A stretch of 64,000 nucleotides of DNA from Psychrobacillus sp048572895 (GTDB lineage Bacteria > Bacillota > Bacilli > Bacillales_A > Planococcaceae), in contig NZ_CP183878.1 in the NCBI RefSeq assembly GCF_048572895.1, positions 2,852,001 to 2,916,000 of the forward strand, written 5' to 3'. The notes beneath the pieces were generated by a model. The model worked only from the letters and a program-made list of their open reading frames with translations, did not search any database and was not told the DNA's origin. Made by a program: the position numbers and the translations under genes. Positions 33,541 through 42,048 of this stretch are shown here, piece after piece (positions within the stretch are counted from its first letter, which is position 1; each line of letters opens with the position of its first letter).

Positions 33541-34356
33541 TCACCACTTACGACCTGCTCCTCCACCACCGGAGCTGCCGCCACCAAAACCTCCAAAGCC
33601 ACCGCCAGAACTTCTTCTACCTCCTCCAAAGCCTCCACCGAAACCACCTGGCCCGAACATTCCAGTGCTATTACGTCTTCCACCTGAACCAGTACCGCCT
33701 CCGCCTCCTCTCATCATCGTAATAATTAAGTAAATAACAACTGCTATTACAATGATTGTAGAAAAGGAAAATCCACCGCCTGTAGAGCCAGCAAGGGGAG
33801 AAGGCTCCTGTGGTGTTGCCAACTCTCCGTCCCAACCATACTCTGTTGCAACCTGGTTATATAAAAGTTTATAAGTAGAAAGTACAGCCCCCGGCGCATC
33901 ACCTTGCTCTAGAAAAGGGTATGTATATTCATCTAATATTCTCCCCACTTTTCCATCGGGCAAAGCACCCTCTAAACCGTAACCGACACCAATATAAACA
34001 TCGCGGTTACCCTTTTTATTAGGATCCATTTCCAAGATAAAAAGAACTCCATTATCCTTCTCTTCATCTCCAATACCATATCCACGCATCACATCTACCG
34101 CATATGTTGCCACATCCTGCCCTTTTAGAGACTCGACAGTCATTACGACAATTTGAGAACCAGTAGCATTTTCTAAATTTTGTCCAAGTGTTTCAATTTC
34201 CTTCTCCTGTTCTTCCGATAGAACATTATAGAAATCCTGAACATATAGTTCTCCTGGTATAGCATCTGGAAAATCAGATACAGCAAGCGTTATCAATGGA
34301 AATAATAAAGTGAGGAGAAGCGCAAGTGAAATGGCACGTGCACTTTTCCTCATCAC
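33541..34356 (-). CDS. TPM-domain membrane protein (YgcG/Psb32-like)
   Basis: The 271-residue protein has an N-terminal signal peptide (AISLALLLTLLFPLITLAVS), a TPM phosphatase-like domain (YVQDFYNVLSEEQEKEIETL to about residue 180, with GSQIVVMTV and GVLFILEMD), one transmembrane helix (TIIVIAVVIYLIITMM) and a glycine-rich tail ending in SSGGGGAGRKW. It overlaps lemA by 4 bases (ATGA). LemA and TPM genes are commonly paired. The pair acts at the membrane, but its function is not established. Confidence 0.9.
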   Translation of the reverse strand: MMRKSARAISLALLLTLLFPLITLAVSDFPDAIPGELYVQDFYNVLSEEQEKEIETLGQNLENATGSQIVVMTVESLKGQDVATYAVDVMRGYGIGDEEKDNGVLFILEMDPNKKGNRDVYIGVGYGLEGALPDGKVGRILDEYTYPFLEQGDAPGAVLSTYKLLYNQVATEYGWDGELATPQEPSPLAGSTGGGFSFSTIIVIAVVIYLIITMMRGGGGGTGSGGRRNSTGMFGPGGFGGGFGGGRRSSGGGFGGFGGGSSGGGGAGRKW

Positions 34357-34940
34357 TCTCCATCTCCTTCAAAATCTACTACTGGTGCTTCCTTCGCTCC
34401 CTCTGCTGCTTTGAAATATTCCTTCTCATCAAAGCCAAACATAGAAGCTACTATACTCCCCGGCATACGTTTTACTTTTTTATTGTACTCCGAAACAACT
34501 GTATTATAATCTTGTCTTGCAACAGAAAGTCTGTTTTCTGTCCCAGCAAGTTCATCCATCAATTGTCTGAAGTTTGCATCTGCCTTAAGATCTGGATAAT
34601 TCTCCACAACAACTAATAATCTACTCAAAGCTCCCGATAGCTCATCATTCGCAGCTGCTTGTGCTTCTGGCGATCCCGCTCCCGCCAATTTAGTTCGAGC
34701 ATCTGCTATGTTCCCTAGAACCTCTTCTTCATGTGCTGCAAAACCTTTAACTGTATTAACTAAGTTTGGTATTAAATCCATTCTTCGTTGTAGCTGGTTC
34801 TCCACTTGTGCATACGCATTATTTACATTTTCTTCTTTGTCTACAAATCCGTTATAACTTGCCATAAATATTCCTGCAATAACAGCAATAATTGCAATGA
34901 CAATAATAATTGGAACTAGTAATTTTTTCATCGTGTTCAC
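34353..34940 (-). CDS. LemA family protein
   Basis: The 195-residue protein has an N-terminal membrane anchor (LLVPIIIVIAIIAVIAGIFM) and a coiled-coil LemA domain with VNNAYAQVENQLQRRMDLIP, NLVNTVKGFAAHEEEVLG and LVVVENYPDLKAD. It lies immediately upstream of, and overlapping, the TPM gene. Family members are anchored with most of the protein in the cytosol; the role is unclear. GGTGAACACG-type leader precedes the ATG. A 21-bp phased repeat cluster is found about 140 bases upstream. Confidence 0.93.
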   Translation of the reverse strand: MNTMKKLLVPIIIVIAIIAVIAGIFMASYNGFVDKEENVNNAYAQVENQLQRRMDLIPNLVNTVKGFAAHEEEVLGNIADARTKLAGAGSPEAQAAANDELSGALSRLLVVVENYPDLKADANFRQLMDELAGTENRLSVARQDYNTVVSEYNKKVKRMPGSIVASMFGFDEKEYFKAAEGAKEAPVVDFEGDGE

Positions 34941-35081
34941 CTCTTAAATAATTATAGTATTATTGTACCTTTAAATCGAAAATACAAAACCTATTATTAT
35001 TTACGGAACAAGGTAATTTAAGTTTCATATGCTTTGACCTTGAAAATTCCCCAATTATCATTTGGATGAATTTTCCGTTTA

Positions 35082-35173
35082 GCAAGTAAACAACGATTGA
35101 ACGCAAGTATCCAATAAAGAGTGCAAGTAAATCTCTCAGAAGAGCAAGTAAACCCCTATGCACCGCAAGTAAA
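35082..35173 (+). repeat. 21-bp phased repeat cluster, word GCAAGTAAA (five units)
   Basis: AAGTA starts at 35084, 35105, 35125, 35146 and 35167 (spacing 21, 20, 21, 21) within GCAAGTAAA. The sequence between the words is variable. It occupies most of the divergent 390-base gap between lemA and the catalase-like gene. It is the reverse complement of the word at 24117-24231. Confidence 0.9.
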
Positions 35174-35332
35174 TGCCCAAAATGATTAAAAGGAGTTTGG
35201 ATTTTCCCTACTGAACATTCTATTTGCTGAAAATAACTATTTTTAAGTACTTCATTGTTTAGTTAAAGTATTCAGTGGTAATGATTATTAAGTAGAATCT
35301 ATCGTTATATTCTAAAAACCGAGGTGATTTTG

Positions 35333-36262
35333 ATGAGTAATTCATTACCACAAGATGCTGTTCATACATTAGAACAAATTCAAGGAAAGTTTCCTGGCTA
35401 TCGTCGGGCACATGCAAAGGGAGTATTTTATGAAGCTATTTTTACTCCAAATGGCAATGCTATTCCATATACGATAGCAGGACATCTGCAGCAAGAACCA
35501 GTATCAGCTACAGTCCGTTTTTCTAATAGCCCTCCAGATCCTACTGCAGCAGACTTCCTATCTCCGGCAAAAGGAATGTCTATCCATTTTCATCAACCAG
35601 ACGGTTCTATTAGTCAACAAGTGTGTGCGACCATCCCTATGTTCATAACAAAAGATCCAAAAACATTTGTTGAAATGCTCAAAATTTTAGGTTCTCATAA
35701 AACTGGTGTACATTCGATTGACTTGGGTTTAGGAATTGTACAGCTTCTCACTACCTTCCCAGAGCATAAGAATACATTGCTCGCACTCAAGGAACAGCTA
35801 AAGCAGCCACCAATTAGTTACGCAGCTCTAAATTACTACCCTATACATGCCTTCTATTTAGTTAATGCGGAAGGTAAGCGTCAGGCTGTAAAATACGAGT
35901 GGCAACCATTGAAAGAGGAAAAATCAACTTCCATACTCGATCGTATTAGTTTGTCTAAAAATTATTTAAGCGAGGAATTGGAGAAACGACTCGATAAAGG
36001 AACTGTATCGTTCGAGCTATATATTCGAATAGCTGAGGACACAGACTCCACAGATGATCCTACCGACACTTGGCCAACAAATAGACAAAAAGTTTTAGTA
36101 GGTCAATTAACCATAAATAAAAAAATATTCCCAGCAGAAAGCATTTTGTTCGACCCTACTATCGTTGGCAAAGGTATCGAATTACCAGATGATCCAATTC
36201 TCCATTTTAGACATGAGGCATACGCAGTATCGTACGATAGAAGAAATAAAGAAAACAAATAA
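35333..36262 (+). CDS. catalase-related haem peroxidase (SrpA-like)
   Basis: This minimal catalase-fold protein lacks the N-terminal arm and flavodoxin-like parts of true catalases (309 residues). The distal histidine lies in FPGYRRAHAKGVFYEA, ATVRFSNS follows, and the proximal haem tyrosine lies in RHEAYAVSYDRR near the C-terminus. Such proteins have peroxidase rather than high catalase activity with organic substrates. The start is ATG 35333 with GAGGTGA upstream. It is a single gene. The substrate is unknown. Confidence 0.88.
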   Translation: MSNSLPQDAVHTLEQIQGKFPGYRRAHAKGVFYEAIFTPNGNAIPYTIAGHLQQEPVSATVRFSNSPPDPTAADFLSPAKGMSIHFHQPDGSISQQVCATIPMFITKDPKTFVEMLKILGSHKTGVHSIDLGLGIVQLLTTFPEHKNTLLALKEQLKQPPISYAALNYYPIHAFYLVNAEGKRQAVKYEWQPLKEEKSTSILDRISLSKNYLSEELEKRLDKGTVSFELYIRIAEDTDSTDDPTDTWPTNRQKVLVGQLTINKKIFPAESILFDPTIVGKGIELPDDPILHFRHEAYAVSYDRRNKENK

Positions 36263-36299
36263 AGAAAGGGGAAATCCCTCTCTCTATTTGTTAAACAAA

Positions 36300-36554
36300 T
36301 TAATGTTGTGAATAACCATGGCCAGAACTACCATAATTCCCATGTGACCATGGGTAGCCATATCCCTGATTCCACGGATAATATGGGTGCATTTGGTAAT
36401 GTGGGTAGTGTGGGTATTGCGGGTATTGTGGGTAATATGGGTAATGTGAGTATTGTGGATAATACGGGTATCTTTGGTAATGTGGATACCTAGGATAGCC
36501 TTCTTGCCGATGCGGACTTTCCTCTCGCCATTCATTTCCATATGGTAAAACCAT
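36300..36554 (-). CDS. tyrosine/proline/histidine-rich protein (84 aa)
   Basis: The chosen frame starts MVLPYGNEWREE with GAGGAG nine bases upstream. Residues 20-60 are a run of about 12 short repeats of the type YPHYPQ/YPYYPQ, and the end is rich in glycine and tyrosine (NQGYGYPWSHGNYG). It resembles tyrosine-rich spore-coat or exosporium proteins in composition only; no family is recognised. An overlapping frame on the same strand gives H/I/T-rich repeats and has no better start. The low complexity makes it uncertain. Confidence 0.55.
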   Translation of the reverse strand: MVLPYGNEWREESPHRQEGYPRYPHYQRYPYYPQYSHYPYYPQYPQYPHYPHYQMHPYYPWNQGYGYPWSHGNYGSSGHGYSQH

Positions 36555-36657
36555 TCTACTTCGCTCCTCATTTTAAAATAAATTCTCTTTAAAGTATGTA
36601 TCTTTTTGATGATCGTATGGGTTAAACTAGGGTCTACTATTTTTTAAAAGAATAAAA

Positions 36658-36701
36658 AACCCTCCGTTTATTTTGCTTTATCGCAAAATAAACGAAGGGT
36701 T
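36658..36701 (-). terminator. terminator downstream of tRNA-Arg
   Basis: A 19-bp stem (36658-36676 with 36683-36701, one mismatch) gives TTTTTTATTC on the minus strand. A second palindrome, CGTGATATTATT...AATAATATCACG (36703-36739), lies just before it. Confidence 0.85.
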
Positions 36702-36769
36702 ACGTGATATTATTACATGATCTACGCAATAATATCACGTAGATTCTAAGTGAAACCGTTGAAACAATA

Positions 36770-36841
36770 TGCCCTCGGCGAGGATCGAACTCACATTCCA
36801 AGCTTCGGAGGCTTGTGTGTTATCCATTACACTACAAGGGC
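36770..36841 (-). tRNA. tRNA-Arg (anticodon CCG)
   Basis: The gene reads GCCCTTGTAGTGTAATGGAT at the 5' end (36841) and ends ...CGAGGGCA. The acceptor stem GCCCTTG/CGAGGGC, the D arm, the anticodon loop CTCCGAA (CCG, reading CGG codons) and the TPsiC arm GTTCGATC all fit. CCA is not encoded. Confidence 0.95.
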
Positions 36842-36905
36842 AAGCGACTTATCTATTATACAAATAGAAGGAATATAATTCAAGCAAACATTTTCAAGCT
36901 TAATA

Positions 36906-36936
36906 TTTGACCTTCCTTGACCATAATGTGTATGAT
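36906..36936 (+). promoter_or_regulatory. CtsR box overlapping the clpP promoter
   Basis: TTTGACCTTCCTTGACC (36906-36922) matches the CtsR heat-shock operator (tandem GGTCAAA heptads, here reversed) with one mismatch. The first TTGACC (36907-36912) also serves as -35, with TATGAT at 36931-36936 as -10 (18-base spacer). Confidence 0.85.
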
Positions 36937-37003
36937 AAAGTTACAACTGAGGGAACTTTTCTCAGTAAACTATACTAAACCACCTTTGAAGGAGGCAATC
37001 AGG

Positions 37004-37600
37004 ATGAATTTAATTCCTACAGTTATTGAACAAACTAATCGTGGAGAACGTGCATACGACATTTACTCACGATTATTAAAAGACCGCATTATTATGCTTG
37101 GAAGTGGTATTGATGACAACGTTGCAAACTCTATCGTTGCTCAATTATTATTCCTAGAAGCAGAAGATCCAGATAAAGACATCTCTATTTACATTAATAG
37201 CCCAGGCGGAAGTATCACAGCTGGTATGGCAATTTATGATACAATGCAGTTTATCAAACCAGATATCCAAACAATTTGTATCGGTATGGCTGCTTCTATG
37301 GGAGCGTTCTTACTTACTGCCGGAACAATAGGTAAACGTTATGCGCTTCCTAATGCAGAAGTAATGATTCACCAACCACTTGGTGGAGCACAAGGGCAAG
37401 CAACAGAAATCGAAATTGCTGCAAAACGTATTTTACATTTACGCGATAAGTTAAACCACATTATTTCTGAACGCACTGGTCAACCAATCGAAGTAATAGC
37501 AAGAGACACAGATCGTGATAACTTCATGACTGCTGAACGTGCAAAAGAATATGGTCTTATCGATCACATTATGAATCGTAGAGAAATAAAAAAAGCATAA
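37004..37600 (+). CDS. clpP: ATP-dependent Clp protease proteolytic subunit
   Basis: ClpP forms the double-ring peptidase that works with ClpX or ClpC. The start is ATG 37004 (MNLIPTVIEQTNRGE) with GGAGG upstream; 198 residues. The catalytic triad is visible: Ser in IGMAASMGAFLL, His in MIHQPLGGAQGQ, and Asp in ARDTDRDNFM. It is preceded by a CtsR-controlled promoter, so heat induction is expected. It is followed by a terminator at 37611. Confidence 0.98.
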   Translation: MNLIPTVIEQTNRGERAYDIYSRLLKDRIIMLGSGIDDNVANSIVAQLLFLEAEDPDKDISIYINSPGGSITAGMAIYDTMQFIKPDIQTICIGMAASMGAFLLTAGTIGKRYALPNAEVMIHQPLGGAQGQATEIEIAAKRILHLRDKLNHIISERTGQPIEVIARDTDRDNFMTAERAKEYGLIDHIMNRREIKKA

Positions 37601-37610
37601 TTAATAGATG

Positions 37611-37644
37611 AAAATCCCAGGGGATAGTCCTTTGGGATTTTTTT
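37611..37644 (+). terminator. terminator of clpP
   Basis: AAAATCCCA (37611-37619) pairs with TGGGATTTT (37633-37641), followed by TTT. Confidence 0.8.
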
Positions 37645-37689
37645 GAACGTTGTTACTTTATCAATTCCAATGAATCTAATCCCTTCAAT

Positions 37690-38161
37690 TGGGCGGATAA
37701 CATGCTTCCGCGGGCGCATGGCTCTGGTGCCCGGGCGGATACGCCAGTTGCTCGGGCGTTCGATGGTTTACTGAGCGGGTAACCGGCTTGCTCGGGCGGA
37801 TAACCGACTTTCGCGGGCGCATGGCTCTCGTGCTCGGGCGGATAACCGACTTCCGCGGGCGCATGGCTCTCGTGCTCGGGCGTCCGATATTTTGCCGGGC
37901 GGATAACCGACTTTCGCGGGCGGATACGCCAGTTACTCGGGCGTTCGATGGTTTACCGGGCGGATAACCGACTTCCGCGGGCGCATGGCTCTCGTGCTCG
38001 GGCGGATAACCCAGTTGCTCGGGCGTTCGATGGTTTGCAGGGCGGATAACCGGCTTGCTCGGGCGCATGGCTCTCGTGCTCGGGCGGATACGCCAATTGC
38101 TCGGGCGTTCGATGGTTTACCGGGCGGGTAACCGGCTTGCTCGGGTGGATGGACCTGTCTC
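37690..38161. repeat. GC-rich 21-bp tandem array starting CGGGCG (about 23 units)
   Basis: About 23 units begin with CGGGCG at a usual pitch of 21 bases. Four flavours recur: CGGGCGGATAACCGACTTCC, CGGGCGCATGGCTCTCGTGC, CGGGCGGATACGCCAGTTGC and CGGGCGTTCGATGGTTTACC. The region is far richer in GC than its surroundings. The 21-base period creates long open frames on the minus strand, which I do not count as genes. It fills most of the 670-base gap between clpP and crh. Confidence 0.9.
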
Positions 38162-38269
38162 CCGTGCTGAAACAGAAAACAGCAGCGGAATTTTTTCAAG
38201 ATACCTGGAGCATTTTCTCAAAAAAAAATAGCCCTTTCGTCTAAAGTGACTAGTGAGGCCGTTCATTTT

Positions 38270-38527
38270 TTATGATTCACTCGAGATGAATTTACCTAAA
38301 GCTTCTACTGCTTCCTCCGCATCGGAACCATCAGCGCTTAAACTTACTTTTGTTCCTTTGCCGATTGCCAAGCTCATAATTCCCATGATGCTCTTTGCGT
38401 TTACTTTTTTAGTATCTTTTTCTAAATAGACATCTGCAATATAACGATTTGCTTCCTGTACAAAAAGTGCAGCCTGTCTTGCTTGAAGTCCTGAAGATAA
38501 TTTTACTTCCACCTGCTGTTCTGCCAT
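38270..38527 (-). CDS. crh: catabolite repression HPr-like protein Crh
   Basis: This 85-residue HPr-like protein has glutamine instead of the catalytic histidine at position 15 (SSGLQARQAA), so it cannot work in sugar transport. It keeps the regulatory serine S46 (NAKSIMGIMSL), the target of HprK. Crh-P(Ser46) serves as a corepressor with CcpA. It is the last gene of the nudix-rapZ-yvcK-whiA-crh cluster. Its kinase HprK is encoded at 53020-53955 in the same window. Confidence 0.96.
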   Translation of the reverse strand: MAEQQVEVKLSSGLQARQAALFVQEANRYIADVYLEKDTKKVNAKSIMGIMSLAIGKGTKVSLSADGSDAEEAVEALGKFISSES

Positions 38528-38545
38528 TGTCTACTCCCCATTTCT

Positions 38546-39487
38546 TTATATTGACTCTCCATTACGGAGCGCATCTGCTATTTCATCTATTTTTCGCAAT
38601 CGGTGATTAACACCTGATTTACTTACATTTCCAGAAGAAACCATTTCTCCTAGTTCTTTTAGTGTAACATCTTGATACTCTACTCGTAACCTAGCAATTT
38701 CACGAAGTTTTTCAGGTAACTGGTCTAAACCGACAGAATTCTCGATAAACCTAATATTGTCCACTTGGCGAATGGCTGCACTAATTGTTTTATTCAGATT
38801 GGCCGTTTCGCAATTGACAAGGCGGTTTACGCTATTTCGCATATCTCGTATAATTCGAACATCTTCAAATTTCAGTAAAGCTCTATGCGCTCCCGCAATA
38901 CTTAAAAAGTCGGAAATCTTTTCTGCTTCCTTTAAATAAGCCACAAACCCTTTTTTTCGTTCAATTGTTTTCGCATTTAGTTCATATTCATTCATCAAAT
39001 CCACCAGTGCATCACTATGTGTCTTATAAGAAGAATAAATTTCTAAGTGATAAGACGAGGTTTCCGGATTATTAACCGATCCTCCTGCTAAAAAGGCTCC
39101 TCTTAAATAAGCTCGTTTACAGCAATTTTTTTTAACTAGTTCTTTAGAGATTGAATACTCAAATTGAAAGCCATCCTTTAAAATTTGAAGGTCCTCTAAC
39201 AAACTTTTTGCACCTTCTCGAATACGGCAAATATAAATATTATTCTTTTTCAATCGCATTTTCTTTCGAACAAGTAATTCAACTTGGTATGGATATAACG
39301 ATTTTATGAGTGTATATAGCCTTCTAGCTATAGCTGCATTTTCTGTTTGAACGTCTAAGCTTAGCATTTTGTTACTAAATGAAAGTGATCCATTCATGCG
39401 TATAAGTGCAGAAAGCTCTGCTCTTGCGCAACAAGGCTCAGATTCCTCCTGAGTCATCTCTTTTTTAGTTTCAGAAGCAAACGACAT
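38546..39487 (-). CDS. whiA: DNA-binding protein WhiA
   Basis: WhiA joins a degenerate LAGLIDADG homing-endonuclease-like domain (residues about 20-210, with KKNCCKRAYLRGAFLAGGSV) to a C-terminal HTH (LREIARLRVEYQDVTLKELG, VSKSGVNHRLRKI). In Firmicutes it affects cell division and chromosome segregation. The 313-residue length is normal. It lies between yvcK and crh as in B. subtilis. Confidence 0.96.
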   Translation of the reverse strand: MSFASETKKEMTQEESEPCCARAELSALIRMNGSLSFSNKMLSLDVQTENAAIARRLYTLIKSLYPYQVELLVRKKMRLKKNNIYICRIREGAKSLLEDLQILKDGFQFEYSISKELVKKNCCKRAYLRGAFLAGGSVNNPETSSYHLEIYSSYKTHSDALVDLMNEYELNAKTIERKKGFVAYLKEAEKISDFLSIAGAHRALLKFEDVRIIRDMRNSVNRLVNCETANLNKTISAAIRQVDNIRFIENSVGLDQLPEKLREIARLRVEYQDVTLKELGEMVSSGNVSKSGVNHRLRKIDEIADALRNGESI

Positions 39488-39515
39488 ATTCCGTTTCCCC
39501 CTTTCTCCTCGACGG

Positions 39516-40487
39516 TTAAACTTTTAACCCGTCTGCGTATTCTACAAGCCATTTCGCTACTTCCGTAGCATCATGACGAACTGCACCGTCACGAACGACT
39601 GCAATGTCTTTTTTTACTATATCAATATTCAATGTTTCTAATTGATCAATATCTATTTTAACAGGAGATGCCTGTTCTTGTTTATATAAATATCTCACAT
39701 TTTCAGGAATTTCTTCCTTACTTATTAACACAGCATCCAAAAAGTTCTCTCCAACATGATCAATTAGTGCATTGACATGATCATATGCAGAATAATTACC
39801 CGTCTCTCCAGCCTGTGTCATTAAATTACAAATATATACTTTCTTTGCTTTGGATTGTCTAATCGCTTTTTGTATATCTTGCACTAATAGGTTTGGTAAA
39901 ATACTCGTATATAAACTTCCAGGACCAATAACGATAACGTCAGCCTGTCGGATGACATTAATCGCTTCTGGCAACGGTTTTACATCTGGAGGAGTAATAA
40001 ACACTTTTTCAATCTTTTTACCATAGCAAGGGATTTTAGATTCTCCCTTAATAGTTGTTTGATCTTCAAACAGTGCATGCAATGTTACTACTTGATTGGC
40101 TGCAGGTAATACTTTCCCTCGAATATTTAGCACTCGACTCATCTCAGTTATGGCATGAGCAAAATCACCTGTTATGGAGGTTAATGCGGCTAACATCAAA
40201 TTACCTAATGAATGCCCTTCCAATTCTTTAGATTGAGAAAATCTATATTGAAACATTTCCTCCACTAAGGGCTCTACTTCTGAAAGAGCCGCCAGTACAT
40301 TTCGTACATCTCCTGGAGGGGGTATGTCATATTCGTCGCGAAGTCTCCCTGAGCTTCCTCCGTCATCTGCAACCGTTACGATTGCCGTAATATCCAGCGG
40401 AAATTTCTTTAAGCCACGAAGTAACGTAGACAGACCCGTACCTCCACCGAGTATAACTAGTTTTTTACGGTGTTCTGTAGGTTCCAT
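39516..40487 (-). CDS. yvcK: YvcK family gluconeogenesis factor
   Basis: The CofD-like protein binds UDP-sugars and is needed for normal growth and cell-wall synthesis on gluconeogenic carbon sources. Conserved blocks are VILGGGTGLSTLLRGLK at the N-terminus, VTVADDGGSSGRLRDE and IPPPGDVRN, and later GPGSLYTSILPNLLV. The start is taken as ATG 40487 (MEPTEHRKK), with AAAGGA eight bases upstream and a 4-base gap to rapZ; an upstream in-frame start would overlap rapZ. 323 residues. Confidence 0.94.
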   Translation of the reverse strand: MEPTEHRKKLVILGGGTGLSTLLRGLKKFPLDITAIVTVADDGGSSGRLRDEYDIPPPGDVRNVLAALSEVEPLVEEMFQYRFSQSKELEGHSLGNLMLAALTSITGDFAHAITEMSRVLNIRGKVLPAANQVVTLHALFEDQTTIKGESKIPCYGKKIEKVFITPPDVKPLPEAINVIRQADVIVIGPGSLYTSILPNLLVQDIQKAIRQSKAKKVYICNLMTQAGETGNYSAYDHVNALIDHVGENFLDAVLISKEEIPENVRYLYKQEQASPVKIDIDQLETLNIDIVKKDIAVVRDGAVRHDATEVAKWLVEYADGLKV

Positions 40488-40491
40488 TCCT

Positions 40492-41376
40492 TCATTCCTT
40501 TCTAATGACAACATCACGATGTGTAATAATGGTTTTGTCCTCTTCTTTCAATGACTTTCCAAAGTATTCTGCTAACGTAACAGAGCGATGCTGTCCTCCG
40601 GTACATCCAAATGCAATGACTAGCTGGGTTTTGCCTTCTCTTTTGTATTGAGGAATCATGAAATGGAACAAATCCGTTAGCTTCTCGATTAATGTTTTAG
40701 TATCTACCCATTTTAAAACGTAGCTGGATACCTCTTCGTTTAGCCCAGATTTCAAACGTAGCTCTTCTATATAATAGGGATTAGGAAGAAAGCGCACATC
40801 AAATACTAAATCAGCATCTATCGGTATACCATGTTTAAATCCAAAGGACATGACATTAACCGTAAATACTTGATCGCCCTGAGAAGAAAACTCTTCTTGA
40901 ATTTTCTCTCTTAGTTCTCGTGGTTTCATCTTAGTAGTGTTGTAAATATATTGAGCTCTTCCTTTTAAATCAGAAAGCATTTGTCTTTCTTTTTTTATAC
41001 CTTCTAGAGGTAATCCAGAGTTAGCAAGGGGGTGAGAACGACGTGTTTCCTTGTACCGTCTTACTAATATCTCGTCTCCCGCATCTAAAAATAATAATTT
41101 AGGTGTAACAGTTGTTGCCGCTTCTAAATCATTAACAGATTCTGCTAAGGAGTTGAACATTTCCCCTCCACGCAAATCCATCACAACCGCAATATTTCGT
41201 GGCTGTTTGTTGGAATCTATCATTAGTTTGATGAACGTACTCAATAGCTCTGGCGGTAAATTATCAATGCAGTAATAGCCAAGGTCTTCAAAACTTTGGA
41301 TAGCCACAGTCTTCCCAGCACCCGACATTCCTGTAATAATTACAACTTCCGTTTCATGCTTTTGAAGACTATCCAT
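40492..41376 (-). CDS. rapZ: RNase adapter / nucleotide-binding protein RapZ (YvcJ)
   Basis: This P-loop protein has Walker A GMSGAGKTVAIQ near the N-terminus and the C-terminal GCTGGQHRSVTLAEY. The 294-residue length is normal. In E. coli RapZ directs RNase E to a small RNA; in B. subtilis YvcJ binds GTP and ATP and affects competence. It lies between the nudix gene (3-base gap) and yvcK. Confidence 0.95.
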   Translation of the reverse strand: MDSLQKHETEVVIITGMSGAGKTVAIQSFEDLGYYCIDNLPPELLSTFIKLMIDSNKQPRNIAVVMDLRGGEMFNSLAESVNDLEAATTVTPKLLFLDAGDEILVRRYKETRRSHPLANSGLPLEGIKKERQMLSDLKGRAQYIYNTTKMKPRELREKIQEEFSSQGDQVFTVNVMSFGFKHGIPIDADLVFDVRFLPNPYYIEELRLKSGLNEEVSSYVLKWVDTKTLIEKLTDLFHFMIPQYKREGKTQLVIAFGCTGGQHRSVTLAEYFGKSLKEEDKTIITHRDVVIRKE

Positions 41377-41379
41377 TAC

Positions 41380-41850
41380 TCATTCTCCCTCCGTTGATTG
41401 CTGAATCGTTTCCTTTATAAGAGAAAAGTCTGGTGTATATACAAATGTTCCATATTGCATACCTTTTTCTTGAGCTGCAAATAATAGATTTGTTCGATCT
41501 CCTTCAGCCATAGGAAGATGGTGTAAATCCTCGACTGAATGCCATTCCAAGATACCTTCTGTCGTTACTTCATAAGGGATTCCCTCTATGTCTTTAGCGA
41601 TAAAGGTAAATAACATCCACTCATCTATGCACTCTCCGTCTTCCTCAATGACCATTGTATAAATTCCTTTTAAATGAGGTTGAATAGGAACAGCGTTTGT
41701 TTCTTCTGTAAATTCTCTTACTGCAGAAACTAAAATAGATTCGCCCATCTCCATTTTACCGCCTGGTGCTACATACCAATTTCTTCTTGGTTTTTTTAAT
41801 AGTAGTACTTTATTATCTTTACATACGAGTAGGTTTGCTATTCTTTGCAC
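41380..41850 (-). CDS. NUDIX hydrolase (YvcI-like)
   Basis: The 156-residue protein has a full Nudix box, G-x5-E-x7-REFTEE (GKMEMGESILVSAVREFTEE), following the sheet VLLLKKPRRNWYVAPGG. It is probably a nucleoside-diphosphate-linked substrate pyrophosphatase similar to the MutT/YvcI group; the substrate is unknown. It is the first gene of the nudix-rapZ-yvcK-whiA-crh cluster, about 200 bases after trxB. Confidence 0.92.
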   Translation of the reverse strand: MQRIANLLVCKDNKVLLLKKPRRNWYVAPGGKMEMGESILVSAVREFTEETNAVPIQPHLKGIYTMVIEEDGECIDEWMLFTFIAKDIEGIPYEVTTEGILEWHSVEDLHHLPMAEGDRTNLLFAAQEKGMQYGTFVYTPDFSLIKETIQQSTEGE

Positions 41851-41906
41851 AAATCTTCACTCCACATCTTTCATGTGTTAATACACTATATTATACATTA
41901 TTTTTC

Positions 41907-41948
41907 ATAAAAAGAGGCTGCTCCACGATTAAAATCGCGAAACAGCCT
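41907..41948 (-). terminator. terminator of trxB
   Basis: AGGCTG (41915-41920) pairs with CAGCCT (41943-41948), enclosing a second small stem (CGATT...AATCG). On the minus strand it is followed by CTTTTT. Confidence 0.75.
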
Positions 41949-42048
41949 GTCCAAATGTTTCTTATATAAAAAGGGGGTCAATTTATATTCTTTACTATAC
42001 ACTTTATTTATTTCAAGACTATTACAATACGATTAAGATAAAATTAAA

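Noticed and set aside
36284..36571. 95-codon frame rich in His/Ile/Thr overlapping the Tyr/Pro/His-rich gene
   Set aside because: The alternative frame has the better ribosome site and more plausible composition.
37685..38199. Open frames of 127 and 88 codons on the minus strand in the GC-rich array
   Set aside because: They result from the 21-base (7-codon) repeat period; two frames overlap with similar repeats, and there is no clear start signal.
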